Positions 18,126 through 27,753 are shown, numbered from the stretch's first letter. The stretch: DNA of 64,000 nucleotides from Ruminococcus sp. AF31-8BH (GCF_003460605.1 NZ_QTVN01000008.1:169164-233163); one strand, 5' to 3'. Notes: generated by a model from the letters alone, not told the origin. Numbers and translations: made by a program.

Positions 18126-19111
18126 TGAGCGAGAACACGAACATTTTGTTGGAAACAAAAAATTTATCCAAATATTTTACAGGGAAAAAAGGTCTTCTGA
18201 ACCGTCAGCCAGCCCAGGTAAAAGCGGTAGACCATGTAAGCCTTACTGTAAATAAAGGAGAGACCCTGGGTCTGGTAGGAGAGTCCGGCTGCGGAAAATC
18301 CACTCTTGGCAGAACCATTCTCCGCCTGATTCCTGCAACAGAAGGACAGGTACTTTATAACGGGGAAGACATTCTTACCTATGACAAGAAAAAAATGTGG
18401 GAAATGCGCCGGAAGCTGCAGATCATTTTCCAGGATCCATACAGCTCCCTGAATCCAAGAATGACGGTTTACGATCTGATCAGTGCGCCTCTTGAGGTAT
18501 ATAAGATCGGCACCAAAGCAGAGCGCAGGGAAATGGTGGAAGAGATCCTTCAGGAGGTTGGACTTGACAAACAGTACCTGAACCGTTTCCCCCACGAGTT
18601 CTCCGGCGGACAGAGACAGCGAATTGGAATCGCAAGGGCACTGATCCTGAATCCGGAATTTGTTGTCTGTGACGAGGCGGTATCCGCTCTGGATGTATCG
18701 GTCCGTGCCCAGGTGCTGAATCTGATGAGAAATATGCAGCAGAAGAAAAATCTGACTTATCTGTTTATTTCCCATGACTTAAGCGTGGTCCGCCACATCA
18801 GCGACCGCATTGCAGTTATGTATCTTGGAAGTGTGGCAGAAGTTGCTGAAAAAGCCCAGCTTTATTCCAATCCTATGCATCCCTATACCAAAGCGCTTCT
18901 TTCCGCCATTCCGCTTCCGGATGTGAAAAAGAAACGCCAACGCATCATTCTGCAGGGGGATGTGCCAAGCGCTTACAACCCGCCTTCAGGATGTAAGTTC
19001 CATACCCGCTGTCCATACGCAACAGACCGCTGCAAACAGGAAATTCCAGTGCTTCGCCAGATGGAAAAAGGACATCAGGTGGCCTGTCACAGAGCTGAAG
19101 AATTAATGTGA
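18125..19111 (+). CDS. Peptide-type ABC transporter ATPase (DppF/OppF family)
   Basis: 328 residues. Walker [10 protein letters not shown], signature [15 protein letters not shown], Walker [13 protein letters not shown], switch His [10 protein letters not shown], and the C-terminal cysteine motif ([16 protein letters not shown]). It pairs with the preceding ATPase to power the importer. Last gene of the cyuA-transporter operon. Confidence 0.95.
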   Translation: MSENTNILLETKNLSKYFTGKKGLLNRQPAQVKAVDHVSLTVNKGETLGLVGESGCGKSTLGRTILRLIPATEGQVLYNGEDILTYDKKKMWEMRRKLQIIFQDPYSSLNPRMTVYDLISAPLEVYKIGTKAERREMVEEILQEVGLDKQYLNRFPHEFSGGQRQRIGIARALILNPEFVVCDEAVSALDVSVRAQVLNLMRNMQQKKNLTYLFISHDLSVVRHISDRIAVMYLGSVAEVAEKAQLYSNPMHPYTKALLSAIPLPDVKKKRQRIILQGDVPSAYNPPSGCKFHTRCPYATDRCKQEIPVLRQMEKGHQVACHRAEELM

Positions 19112-19173
19112 TAATAAGGCGAAGCGGGCGGCAGAAATGCCATAAAAAAACATAAGAATTATATGCAAAAGAC

Positions 19174-19203
19174 TTGACGGATATGTCTGCTGTGTGGTAA
19201 ACT
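19174..19203 (+). promoter_or_regulatory. Promoter of the rpmG-secE-nusG-rplK-rplA operon
   Basis: TTGACG, 18 bases, TAAACT. The transcript would have a leader of about 105 bases before rpmG. No tRNA gene is seen upstream of secE here. Confidence 0.6.
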
Positions 19204-19314
19204 GTACAAGCGACATGGAAGTTAGGTCTTTTTTTTATGCCGAAAAATGGTGGCGGATACACCGAAGAGGCTGGATTTAAGACCATGCAAATGAAAACAC
19301 TGGAGGTGGAAGTT

Positions 19315-19464
19315 GTGCGCGTTAGGATTACATTAGCATGTACAGAGTGCAAGCAGCGTAACTACAATATGACCAAGGAGAAAAAGAACCATCCTGAGAG
19401 AATGGAAACCAAGAAATATTGTAAGTTCTGCCAGAGACACACAATGCACAAGGAAACAAAATAG
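19315..19464 (+). CDS. rpmG: Ribosomal protein bL33
   Basis: 49 residues ([19 protein letters not shown]...), the normal bL33 length. Both CxxC pairs (CTEC and CKFC) are present, so this is the zinc-binding form. I chose the GTG at 19315 because GGAGGTGGA lies just upstream and it gives the exact family N-terminus; a frame open upstream to 19237 has no family similarity. Confidence 0.95.
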   Translation: MRVRITLACTECKQRNYNMTKEKKNHPERMETKKYCKFCQRHTMHKETK

Positions 19465-19489
19465 TCACTTTAGATTGTGAGGTTAGGCT

Positions 19490-19714
19490 ATGCAAGAAAA
19501 AGAGAAATCTGCAGGCAAGACCGCCAAGGCTAAGGAATCTAAGAAATCCTGGTTCCAGGGGCTGAAGGCAGAGTTCAATAAAATTGTCTGGACAGACCGC
19601 GAGACACTGATGAAACAGTCAGTTGTTGTTATTGTCATAACCGTAATTCTCGGTGTGATCATCAGTGTGATGGATGCAGGCATTCTGGAATGCATTAATC
19701 TTTTAATCAAATAA
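19490..19714 (+). CDS. secE: Preprotein translocase subunit SecE
   Basis: 74 residues, with a Lys/Glu-rich amphipathic N-terminus (WFQGLKAEFNKIVWTDRETLMKQS, the conserved SecE helix) and one C-terminal membrane segment (VVVIVITVILGVIISVMDAGI). It clamps SecY in the membrane. In its usual place between rpmG and nusG. Confidence 0.96.
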   Translation: MQEKEKSAGKTAKAKESKKSWFQGLKAEFNKIVWTDRETLMKQSVVVIVITVILGVIISVMDAGILECINLLIK

Positions 19715-19730
19715 GGACAAAGGTGATTGT

Positions 19731-20246
19731 ATGTCAGAAGCAAAATGGTACGTTGTCCATACCTATTCCGGTTATGAGAACAAGGTAAAGGCCAACATTG
19801 AGAAGACAATTGAAAACCGACATCTTGAGGATCAGATTCTGGAAGTACGGGTTCCTCTGGAAGACGTTGTGGAGATGCGTAACGGCGTTTCCAAACAGGT
19901 TCAGAGAAAAATGTTCCCAAGCTATGTTCTTATCAACATGGTCATGAACGACGATACCTGGTATGTTGTCCGGAATACACGTGGAGTGACTGGTTTTGTT
20001 GGTCCGGGATCCAAGCCTGTACCGCTCACAGAAGAAGAAATGAAACCGCTGGGCATCAAAGATGAGACTGTCCGCGTAGATTTCGCTGAGGGCGATACTG
20101 TTGTAGTAACAGGCGGAGCCTGGAAAGAGACTACAGGCGTTGTTACTGCGATCAATCCGCAGAAGCAGCTTGTAACGATCAATGTAGAGATGTTTGGACG
20201 CGAAACACCGGTTGTGATCAGTTTCGCAGAAGTTCAGAAAATGTAA
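19731..20246 (+). CDS. nusG: Transcription termination/antitermination protein NusG
   Basis: 171 residues. The NGN domain opens with KWYVVHTYSGYENKVKANIEKTIENR and contains the KMFPSYVLINMVMNDDTWYVVRNTRGVTGFVG core; the C-terminal KOW domain follows (FAEGDTVVVTGGAWKETTGVVTAINPQKQLVTI). NusG binds RNA polymerase to control pausing and ribosome coupling. Fifteen bases after secE. Confidence 0.97.
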   Translation: MSEAKWYVVHTYSGYENKVKANIEKTIENRHLEDQILEVRVPLEDVVEMRNGVSKQVQRKMFPSYVLINMVMNDDTWYVVRNTRGVTGFVGPGSKPVPLTEEEMKPLGIKDETVRVDFAEGDTVVVTGGAWKETTGVVTAINPQKQLVTINVEMFGRETPVVISFAEVQKM

Positions 20247-20268
20247 CAGACAAAGGTAACACAATATC

Positions 20269-20298
20269 GTGGGAGGGACATACCCCCGCCAATACCAC
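20269..20298 (+). promoter_or_regulatory. L1-type ribosomal protein leader hairpin upstream of rplK
   Basis: GTGGGAGGG, six bases, then CCCCGCC-AATACCAC. GTGG pairs with CCAC and GGG with CCC around an asymmetric internal loop. The same motif recurs upstream of rplA. Such hairpins are L1 binding sites copied from 23S rRNA and let L1 repress its own mRNA; this function is inferred from the family and position. Confidence 0.65.
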
Positions 20299-20314
20299 AT
20301 AGGAGGTGCCGAAA

Positions 20315-20740
20315 ATGGCAAAGAAAGTAACAGGATATATCAAATTACAGATTCCCGCTGGTAAAGCAACTCCAGCACCACCTGTAGGTCCGGCTCTTGG
20401 ACAGCACGGTGTAAATATCGTTCAGTTTACAAAAGAGTTCAACGCAAGAACAGCTGATCAGGATGGTATGATCATTCCTGTAGTAATCACTGTTTATGCA
20501 GACAGAAGTTTCAGCTTCATAACCAAGACTCCGCCGGCTGCAGTTCTTCTTAAGAAAGCTGCAAACATCAAATCCGGTTCCGGCGTACCGAACAAAACAA
20601 AAGTTGCTAAAGTTACAAAGGCTCAGGTTGAGGAAATCGCTCAGCTTAAGATGAAAGACTTAAATGCAGCATCCATCGAAGCAGCAGCAAGCATGATTGC
20701 TGGTACTGCAAGAAGTATGGGAATTGAAGTAGTTGATTAA
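20315..20740 (+). CDS. rplK: Ribosomal protein uL11
   Basis: 141 residues, [34 protein letters not shown], full family length, with the C-terminal rRNA-binding domain ending in [14 protein letters not shown]. The ATG at 20315 fits the AGGAGGTG ribosome binding site; a GTG three codons upstream overlaps that site. Forms the GTPase-associated stalk base. Confidence 0.97.
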   Translation: MAKKVTGYIKLQIPAGKATPAPPVGPALGQHGVNIVQFTKEFNARTADQDGMIIPVVITVYADRSFSFITKTPPAAVLLKKAANIKSGSGVPNKTKVAKVTKAQVEEIAQLKMKDLNAASIEAAASMIAGTARSMGIEVVD

Positions 20741-20753
20741 TCACAAATAGTAA

Positions 20754-20782
20754 GTGGGAGGGCTTTTCCCCGCAAATACCAC
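20754..20782 (+). promoter_or_regulatory. Second L1-type leader hairpin, between rplK and rplA
   Basis: GTGGGAGGG, five bases, CCCCGCA-AATACCAC, nearly identical in sequence and position to the hairpin upstream of rplK and just upstream of the rplA ribosome binding site. Two sites in one operon would let L1 control both genes. Confidence 0.65.
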
Positions 20783-20796
20783 AGGAGGTTATAGAA

Positions 20797-21489
20797 ATGA
20801 AACGAGGAAAGAAATACGTGGAAGCTGCTAAGGCAGTAGACCGCGCAACATTATACGATACTAACGAAGCTATCAGCTTAGTTAAAAAAGCTGCTGTAGC
20901 TAAATTTGACGAGACTATCGAAGTTCATATCCGCACAGGCTGCGATGGACGTCATGCAGATCAGCAGATTCGTGGTGCAGTTGTTCTGCCGCACGGAACT
21001 GGTAAAAAAGTTCGTGTTCTTGTATTTGCTAAGGATGCGAAGGCTGAGGAAGCTAAGGCAGCAGGCGCTGACTTTGTAGGCGCTGAGGATCTTATTCCGA
21101 AGATCCAGAACGAAGGATGGCTTGACTTTGACGTTGTTGTTGCAACTCCAGACATGATGGGTGTTGTTGGACGTCTTGGTCGTGTACTTGGACCGAAAGG
21201 TTTAATGCCAAACCCGAAGGCTGGTACAGTAACTATGGATGTTACTAAAGCTGTTAATGATATCAAAGCTGGTAAGATTGAGTATCGTCTTGACAAATCA
21301 AACATTATCCATGTGCCGATCGGTAAAGCATCCTTTACTGAGGAGCAGTTAAGCGACAACTTCCAGACGCTGATTGGAGCTATTGTAAAGGCTAGACCTA
21401 GCACACTGAAGGGACAGTATTTAAAGAGCGTTGTTATCGCTCCGACAATGGGTCCTGGAGTGAAGATCAACCCGATCAAATTAGCTTAA
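20797..21489 (+). CDS. rplA: Ribosomal protein uL1
   Basis: 230 residues. The N-terminal [20 protein letters not shown] and the conserved [15 protein letters not shown] segment are diagnostic. Binds 23S rRNA at the L1 stalk and probably represses its own operon through the leader hairpins. A strong terminator follows, so rplJ, rplL and rpoB, which often come next in bacteria, are not here. Confidence 0.97.
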   Translation: MKRGKKYVEAAKAVDRATLYDTNEAISLVKKAAVAKFDETIEVHIRTGCDGRHADQQIRGAVVLPHGTGKKVRVLVFAKDAKAEEAKAAGADFVGAEDLIPKIQNEGWLDFDVVVATPDMMGVVGRLGRVLGPKGLMPNPKAGTVTMDVTKAVNDIKAGKIEYRLDKSNIIHVPIGKASFTEEQLSDNFQTLIGAIVKARPSTLKGQYLKSVVIAPTMGPGVKINPIKLA

Positions 21490-21504
21490 TAGATGAAATG
21501 AGAA

Positions 21505-21535
21505 GAGCATTCACCGTAAGGTGGGTGCTCTTTTT
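21505..21535 (+). terminator. Intrinsic terminator of the ribosomal protein operon
   Basis: GAGCATTCACC, loop GTAA, GGTGGGTGCTC, then TTTTT. An 11-base stem with one G-U pair. Confidence 0.85.
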
Positions 21536-21561
21536 GCGTGGTGCGGGGAACTGTCTTCCTA

Positions 21562-21601
21562 TGTCACGATTTTGATATTTTATAGTGAGTTTTTGTATAT
21601 G
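21562..21601 (+). promoter_or_regulatory. Promoter region of the GH94 pair with a box shared with the sugar ABC operon
   Basis: TGTCACGATTTTGATATTTT (21562-21581) matches TGACACGAATCTGATATTTT at 27773-27792 in 17 of 20 positions. In both cases a -10-like hexamer follows after exactly 14 bases (TATATG here, TATAAT there) and there is no good -35. This is what activator-dependent promoters of one regulon look like; the adjacent AraC-family regulator is the obvious candidate. Confidence 0.6.
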
Positions 21602-21671
21602 CTTTTCATTATATGAGGTATGATATGAGAAAACAGCAGCCGTTATAAGGGCTAAGAGGGAGTGTGCAGGT

Positions 21672-24089
21672 ATGAACTACGGATATTTTGATGATGAGAA
21701 ACGGGAGTATGTGATCACGAGACCAGATACACCGGCGCCATGGGTAAATTATTTAGGAGATCCGGAATATGGTGCAATCGTGTCTAATAATGCAGGTGGA
21801 TACAGCTTTGCAAAATCTGGAGCTAACGGAAGAATTTTACGTTATGTTTTTAACCAGTTTGATGAGCCGGGAAGATATATTTATCTGAGAGATAATGAAA
21901 CAAAGGATTTCTGGTCAACATCCTGGCAGCCGGTAGGAAAGGCTCTGGAGGAATATAAATGCGAATGCCATCATGGTACAGCTTACACCAAGATGCTGAC
22001 TGATTATAGCGGAATCCATTCTGAGGTTCGATATTATGTACCGCTGGGACAGTCCCATGAGGTATGGAGTCTTTGCGTAGAGAACTGTTCTGACCGGGAA
22101 CGTGAGATCAGCGTGACTGGATATGCGGAATTTACCAACAACAGTAATTATGAACAGGATCAAGTAAACCTGCAGTATTCCCAGTATATTACACGCACTG
22201 TTTTCAGAGGAAACCGTGTTCGTCAGATGATCCATGCAAATCTGGATCGTCTTGATGAGGGTGAAAAGGTTGATAATAAGGATGTAACGAATCGTTTCCT
22301 GGGATTAGCTGGTGTGCCGGTGGATTCTTGGTGCGGTGAAAAAGAAGCGTTCCTGGGAAGATACCACGGATATGGAAATCCGGTAGGGGTTATGGAAGGC
22401 AAACTAAATTGTGAGGGAAACTACAATGAGAATAGCTGCGGCGCACTAACTGCTGTAGTGAAGCTTGCCCCGGGAGAAAAGAAAGAGCTGGCTTTCCTCG
22501 TTGGCATGAAAAATGATGACGAGGCCGCAGAAATTACAGCCCGTTATGATAAGGACTGCCAGCAGATCTGCAAAAAAGAGCTGGAAGAACTGATCCATTA
22601 CTGGCATGAAAAGCTTTCCCACTTTCAGATTAAAACTCCAAGCAGTGAATTTAATACCATGATCAATACATGGAATGCGTATAACTGCTTTATGACATTT
22701 ATCTGGTCAAGAGCAGCATCCTTTACTTACTGCGGTCTGCGCAACGGATATGGATACCGTGACACAGTACAGGATATCCAGGGGGTGATCCATCTGGCTC
22801 CGGAAATGGCGGCAGATAAGATTCGATTTATGCTTTCCGCACAGGTGGATAATGGCGGCGGACTTCCGCTTGTTAAGTTTACCCATAATCCGGGACATGA
22901 GGATACACCGGATGATGCTTCTTATGTACAGGAAACAGGTCATCCTGCATATCGTGCAGATGATGCTTTATGGTTGTTCCCAACTGTATATAAATATGTA
23001 TCAGAGACAGGAAACGTAGATTTTATTGATGAAGTAATCCCCTTTGCAAATAAAGATGAAGGAACTGTATATGAGCACCTGAAACGTGCCATTCAGTTCT
23101 CAATGGAGCACCTTGGAAAGCATGGACTGCCGGCTGGTCTTTATGCAGACTGGAATGATTGCCTGAGACTTGGAAAAGATGGGGAGTCTACATTTGTAGC
23201 TCTGCAGTTTTATTATGCAATGACTATCCTGAAAGAGTTTGCAGCATACGAAAAGGATGAGGCTTATATTGCATATTTGGAAAAAAGCCAGGAGGAGCTT
23301 GGCAAACTGATCGAAGAGCTTTGCTGGGATGAGGACCGATTTATCCGCGGATTTACAGAAGCAGGTGAAGTAATCGGACAGCGTATAGACCCGGAAGCAA
23401 ATATGTGGCTGAACCCTCAGAGCTGGGCAGTGATCAGCGGTCTTGCAACAAAGGAACAGGCAGAACTGGCACTTGAGCAGGTTTATGAAAGACTGAATAC
23501 AGAGTATGGAGCTATTCTTATGGATCCGCCATATCATGCACATGCTTTTGACGGTGCACTGGCAGTAATTTATAATGCAGGAACAAAAGAAAATGCAGGT
23601 ATCTTTTCCCAGTCGCAGGGATGGATCATTCTTGCGGAAGCATTAATGGGACATGGAGAAAGAGCATTTGGCTACTTCATGGAAAATGCTCCGGCTGCAC
23701 AGAATGATAAAGCTGAAATCCGCAGACTTGAGCCATATTGCTATGGTCAGTTTACAGAGGGAAAAGCAAGCCCGAATTTTGGCCGCTCTCATGTGCACTG
23801 GCTTACCGGAACTGCATCTACTGTTATGGTGGGATGCGTGGAAGGTATTCTGGGAATGCGTCCTGATTTCTATGGTCTTCGCATTGCGCCGTCTATTCCG
23901 AAAGAATGGGATGGCTTTGAGGCTGAAAAGGACTTCCGTGGCTGTCACCTGCATATTAAAGTGAAAAATCCGGGACATGCAGAAAGCGGATTTAAGAAGC
24001 TTACAGTAAATGGCGAGGAATTAAAGGACAACTATATTCCGCAGGATAAGCTGACTACTGAAACTGAGATTGAATTGTATCTTTCCTAA
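21672..24089 (+). CDS. GH94 family disaccharide phosphorylase (cellobiose/chitobiose/cellobionate type)
   Basis: 805 residues. The start MNYGYFDDEKREYVITRPDTPAPWVNYLG and NNAGGYSF are hallmarks of GH94 phosphorylases, which split a beta-linked disaccharide with phosphate to give a sugar-1-phosphate. Domains: N-terminal beta-sandwich (about 1-290), helical linker, (alpha/alpha)6 barrel with the general acid Asp in YADWNDCL (D493), C-terminal beta domain. No signal peptide, so it acts in the cytoplasm on imported sugar. It lies three bases upstream of open frame 2, a second GH94 gene. Sequence alone does not separate cellobiose from cellobionate or diacetylchitobiose as substrate. Confidence 0.9.
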   Translation: MNYGYFDDEKREYVITRPDTPAPWVNYLGDPEYGAIVSNNAGGYSFAKSGANGRILRYVFNQFDEPGRYIYLRDNETKDFWSTSWQPVGKALEEYKCECHHGTAYTKMLTDYSGIHSEVRYYVPLGQSHEVWSLCVENCSDREREISVTGYAEFTNNSNYEQDQVNLQYSQYITRTVFRGNRVRQMIHANLDRLDEGEKVDNKDVTNRFLGLAGVPVDSWCGEKEAFLGRYHGYGNPVGVMEGKLNCEGNYNENSCGALTAVVKLAPGEKKELAFLVGMKNDDEAAEITARYDKDCQQICKKELEELIHYWHEKLSHFQIKTPSSEFNTMINTWNAYNCFMTFIWSRAASFTYCGLRNGYGYRDTVQDIQGVIHLAPEMAADKIRFMLSAQVDNGGGLPLVKFTHNPGHEDTPDDASYVQETGHPAYRADDALWLFPTVYKYVSETGNVDFIDEVIPFANKDEGTVYEHLKRAIQFSMEHLGKHGLPAGLYADWNDCLRLGKDGESTFVALQFYYAMTILKEFAAYEKDEAYIAYLEKSQEELGKLIEELCWDEDRFIRGFTEAGEVIGQRIDPEANMWLNPQSWAVISGLATKEQAELALEQVYERLNTEYGAILMDPPYHAHAFDGALAVIYNAGTKENAGIFSQSQGWIILAEALMGHGERAFGYFMENAPAAQNDKAEIRRLEPYCYGQFTEGKASPNFGRSHVHWLTGTASTVMVGCVEGILGMRPDFYGLRIAPSIPKEWDGFEAEKDFRGCHLHIKVKNPGHAESGFKKLTVNGEELKDNYIPQDKLTTETEIELYLS

Positions 24090-24124
24090 ATTTGATATAT
24101 TTTGGCAGAAAGGGAGAAACTCAG

Positions 24125-26905
24125 ATGAAACATATAGAATTTCAGGATAAAAAAGGAACCTTTATCATTCATAATCCGGAAAATTATAGTGGACTATATC
24201 TGCCGCTGGCAGGAGAAAAAGGGCTGAAATCCAGTATTACCCCTAATCTTGGAGGAGATAGCAAAACAGATCAGAATCATTTTCTTCTTGAACCTGTAAG
24301 TATTGAGAACCTGCATAATAACCGAAATACCAGAAACTTCTGGTGCCGGGTATATAAGGTTTCTGATGAGAAGAATGAACTTTCTCGGGGGATAAATCCA
24401 CAGCTTCTGGGCTGCTGGTCTGTCTGCGGAAATTCAGCAGAACAGGAATTTGAAAAATTTACAGAGAAACAGGAAGAAAGCGTGTTGGAAGCCGGTTTTA
24501 TGTGGCAGAAGCTTTCCCGCAGATCAGAAAAATATGGCCTTCAGGCTGAGGTAACCTCTTTTGTCACTATTTCCGGTGATATGGAAGTAGAATATGTGGA
24601 AATCACAAATATTTCTGATAAAGATGTGGAGGTCGTGCCAATTGGTGTAATTCCTGTGTATGGAAGAAGTGCGGATAACCTGCGTGATCACCGCCATGTT
24701 ACTTCCCTGCTCCATCGGATTCAGACAACTGAGTATGGAGTAGAAGTGAAGCCGGTTCTGTCTTTTGATGAGCGCGGACACCAGAAAAATAACACTACTT
24801 ATTTTGTATATGGTTCTTCTGAGAATGGAGAGAAGCCGGAAAGCTTTTACCCTACCGTAGAGGATTTTATTGGTGAAGGGGGCACTTTCCTAAATCCGGA
24901 AGCTGTCAGAACAAATAAGCCAGGTAAAACCGCTGGAACAAAAATCCAAGGAAAAGAGGCAGTGGGCGGTCTCCGGTTCAGCAGAAAAACGCTGAAGCCA
25001 AAAGAAGCAGCTGGCTACATTTTGTTAAGCGGCACCACAAAAACATCTGACAGTATTGCGTTGCTGACCTCCGGCTGCAAAACAAAGCTTCAGGTGCAAA
25101 AAATGCTTGAAGAAGTAAAAGAACATTGGATTCAAAAGGTAAATGTAGCATTTGAAACTGGAAATAGTGATGTGGATAATTATCTGAAATGGATCTGCTT
25201 CCAGCCGATTCTCAGAAGAATTTACGGCTGTTCCTTCCTTCCCTATCATGATTATGGGAAGGGCGGCCGTGGATGGCGCGATTTGTGGCAGGATTGTCTT
25301 GCGCTTTTGATCATGGAGCCTTCGGATGTAAGACAGATGATCGTAGATAATTATGGTGGGGTTCGTATTGATGGGACAAATGCCACAATTATCGGAAGCA
25401 GTCAGGGTGAATTTATTGCAGACAGGAATAACATTACCCGTGTGTGGATGGATCACAGCTTCTGGCCATTTGTAACTACAAAATTATATCTGGATCAGAC
25501 CGGGGACTTTGATATTCTGTTTGAAAAGATTCCATATTTTAAGGACTTTCAGTCAAAACGCGGAACCGATCATGACCAGGAGTGGAACAGCAGCTATGGT
25601 AACTGGCAGAAAACAGACAATGCGGAAGTGTATTATGGAACTGTTCTGGAGCATATCCTTCTGCAGAATCTGTGTGCTTTCTTTGACGTGGGAGAGCATA
25701 ACGAAATGCGCCTGCATGGAGCAGACTGGAATGATGCCATGGATATGGCCTGGGAAAAGGGCGAGAGTGTTGCCTTTACCTGTGCTTATGCAGGAAATCT
25801 GAAGGAGATTGCTCACGTACTAAGGGAACTGGAACGTGTTCAGGGAATCAATAAGATTGAGCTTGCTGAAGAAATGGAATGTCTGTTTGCTTATGGAAAA
25901 CAGTTGTATGAAAGTCCGAAGGAAAAACTGCAGATCCTGAAACAGTATACAGATCTGAGTGCCCATAATTTAAGCGGAAATAAGGTTGTGCTTTCCCTGG
26001 AAAAGGTGTGCAGAAATCTGGAAGAAAAAGCAGACTGGCTGATGGAAAACATCCGGAAAAACGAATGGATTCAGGATGGGGACAAGGGATGGTTTAACGG
26101 ATATTATGACAACCACGGAAGAAAGGTAGAATACAGTGCAGTTCCAGACGAAGCTGGAAATAACGCCTGTGCGAAGAACGGCGTGCGGATGATGCTTACC
26201 GGTCAGGTATTTGCCATTATGAGCGGTACTGCCACAGATCAGCAGATACAGGAAATCTGCAAAGGTGCAGATGCATATCTGTATGACAGGAACGCTGGTG
26301 GCTATCGTCTGAACACAGATTTCAAGGAAGAAAAATTTGATCTGGGAAGAATGTTTGGATTTGCATACGGCGAAAAGGAAAATGGTGCAGTCTTTTCCCA
26401 TATGGCAGTTATGTATGCAAATGCATTGTATAAAACCGGTCATGCCAGAGAAGGCTATAAGGTTCTTCGGACACTGTTGGATACTGCAATGGATTTTGAC
26501 CGCAGTAAAATGTATCCTGGAATTCCTGAATACTTTGATAATCAGGGACGGGGGTTATATGCATACCTTACCGGAGCTGCCAGCTGGTATATGCTGACTA
26601 TGATTACAGAGGTTTTTGGTGTAAAAGGTCAGCTGGGAGACATGGTAATCGCACCTGCACTTATGCCGGAGCAGTATGACCAGGAAGGAAAGGCTTCTCT
26701 GGAGATGGAATTTGCCGGAAAGAAATTTGCCATCCATATCTTTAACAAAGAGAAAAAAGAATGGAATGAAGCACAGATTAGAGAAGCGTTCTGTGACGGA
26801 ATAACGCTTCTGGCAGAAACAGGACGGAAGGCTCGTCTGATGCGTTCGGAAATTGAAAAACTGGAACTGGAAAAAGTACATGAAATCAATATTATTCTAA
26901 AATAA
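24125..26905 (+). CDS. GH94 family phosphorylase, laminaribiose-phosphorylase-like
   Basis: 926 residues, about 120 longer than the first GH94. The ATG at 24125 has AGGGAG upstream; a TTG at 24092 lacks one. SADNLRDHRHVTSLLHRI, SFDERGH and GGRGWRDLWQDCLALL are features I associate with the laminaribiose phosphorylase branch, which cuts beta-1,3-glucobiose with phosphate. The general acid lies in GADWNDAMD (D534). No signal peptide. The pair of GH94 enzymes suggests that both beta-1,4- and beta-1,3-linked glucose dimers, as from mixed-linkage glucans, are used. The substrate is an inference from branch motifs. Confidence 0.82.
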   Translation: MKHIEFQDKKGTFIIHNPENYSGLYLPLAGEKGLKSSITPNLGGDSKTDQNHFLLEPVSIENLHNNRNTRNFWCRVYKVSDEKNELSRGINPQLLGCWSVCGNSAEQEFEKFTEKQEESVLEAGFMWQKLSRRSEKYGLQAEVTSFVTISGDMEVEYVEITNISDKDVEVVPIGVIPVYGRSADNLRDHRHVTSLLHRIQTTEYGVEVKPVLSFDERGHQKNNTTYFVYGSSENGEKPESFYPTVEDFIGEGGTFLNPEAVRTNKPGKTAGTKIQGKEAVGGLRFSRKTLKPKEAAGYILLSGTTKTSDSIALLTSGCKTKLQVQKMLEEVKEHWIQKVNVAFETGNSDVDNYLKWICFQPILRRIYGCSFLPYHDYGKGGRGWRDLWQDCLALLIMEPSDVRQMIVDNYGGVRIDGTNATIIGSSQGEFIADRNNITRVWMDHSFWPFVTTKLYLDQTGDFDILFEKIPYFKDFQSKRGTDHDQEWNSSYGNWQKTDNAEVYYGTVLEHILLQNLCAFFDVGEHNEMRLHGADWNDAMDMAWEKGESVAFTCAYAGNLKEIAHVLRELERVQGINKIELAEEMECLFAYGKQLYESPKEKLQILKQYTDLSAHNLSGNKVVLSLEKVCRNLEEKADWLMENIRKNEWIQDGDKGWFNGYYDNHGRKVEYSAVPDEAGNNACAKNGVRMMLTGQVFAIMSGTATDQQIQEICKGADAYLYDRNAGGYRLNTDFKEEKFDLGRMFGFAYGEKENGAVFSHMAVMYANALYKTGHAREGYKVLRTLLDTAMDFDRSKMYPGIPEYFDNQGRGLYAYLTGAASWYMLTMITEVFGVKGQLGDMVIAPALMPEQYDQEGKASLEMEFAGKKFAIHIFNKEKKEWNEAQIREAFCDGITLLAETGRKARLMRSEIEKLELEKVHEINIILK

Positions 26906-26908
26906 ACC

Positions 26909-26959
26909 ATTGGGGACGGAGTTTTCTGGCTTTTTAAGCCGGAAAACTCCGTCCCCAAT
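26909..26959. terminator. Very long hairpin between convergent genes
   Basis: Arms 26909-26930 and 26938-26959, 22 bases with a single G-U-type mismatch, loop TTTTTAA; the arm contains GGGGACGGAGTTTTC. It lies between the GH94 gene and the convergent regulator gene and probably ends transcription from both sides, although neither flank has a long T-run. Confidence 0.7.
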
Positions 26960-26985
26960 AATTTTCTGCAGAAATGGCGGTCAGA

Positions 26986-27726
26986 TCACCACATGGATTT
27001 ATAATATTTATCCCGGTATTTCTTGGGTGTCAGACCTGTGAAATTCTCAAATACCTGTATAAAATGACTTTGGGAAGAAAAGGAAAGGTAGTTGGCAATA
27101 TCCACTACGGATTTATCCGAATAACGCAGAAGGTGGGTTGCCTTTTCTATTTTCTGTTCCCGTATGTAGTCACTGATGGAAATTCCCAGATTTTGCTTGA
27201 ACACCCTGGAAAGGTAATTCTGGGAAAGACCGGTGTAGCAGGCAAGATCTTCGATGGTAATACGTTCTTTGATATGGGTATAAATATAATCTACGCACTG
27301 CATGACAGGTTTGGAAAGCACAGAGCTTTTTTTCTGCAGAGCCATTTTCCCGGTAAAATCCTTTGCCATAATATGATGAAGGTCTGCAATCTGCTGCTGG
27401 GTAGTGCAGGAGTCCATTTTCAGAATATAAAAGTCACTGAGGCGGTAGGCCTGTTCCGATTCCATTCCGCCGTCAATGCAGTATCTGGTGAGCATGGCTG
27501 CAGTAACTACAAAATGGTATTTAAGATTGGTAACCGCATTTCTGGAAAGTATGCCTGTTCCTTCCAGATGAGTAAAAGAATTTGCATTGCAGTTTTGGAT
27601 AACTGTTTCCATGTCACCGGTTTTCACAGCTGTATAAAAGGAATATTCAACAGAAGGCGGACGGTGCTTGGACTCCAGTTCGTTTTCTTCAAATTCGGTA
27701 TTATACCAGTCTTTAGACATTGTCAT
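26986..27726 (-). CDS. AraC-family transcriptional regulator
   Basis: 246 residues. The C-terminal 100 residues are a double helix-turn-helix AraC domain (ITIEDLACYTGLSQNYLSRVFKQNLGISISDYIREQKIEKATHLLRYSDKSVVDIANYLSFSSQSHFIQVFENFTGLTPKKYRDKY, motif complete). The N-terminal half is helical and unlike cupin-type sensor domains. The first of two nearby ATGs fits the GGGAGGG site. It is read away from the ABC operon and towards the GH94 genes, and the shared box upstream of both operons is its likely target. Confidence 0.9.
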   Translation of the reverse strand: MTMSKDWYNTEFEENELESKHRPPSVEYSFYTAVKTGDMETVIQNCNANSFTHLEGTGILSRNAVTNLKYHFVVTAAMLTRYCIDGGMESEQAYRLSDFYILKMDSCTTQQQIADLHHIMAKDFTGKMALQKKSSVLSKPVMQCVDYIYTHIKERITIEDLACYTGLSQNYLSRVFKQNLGISISDYIREQKIEKATHLLRYSDKSVVDIANYLSFSSQSHFIQVFENFTGLTPKKYRDKYYKSMW

Positions 27727-27753
27727 GTAAAGCCCTCCCGGATAGAAATAAAT

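Noticed and set aside
19112..19314. tRNA-Trp gene before secE
   Set aside because: tRNA genes are common at this place, but no cloverleaf or CCA end can be drawn here.
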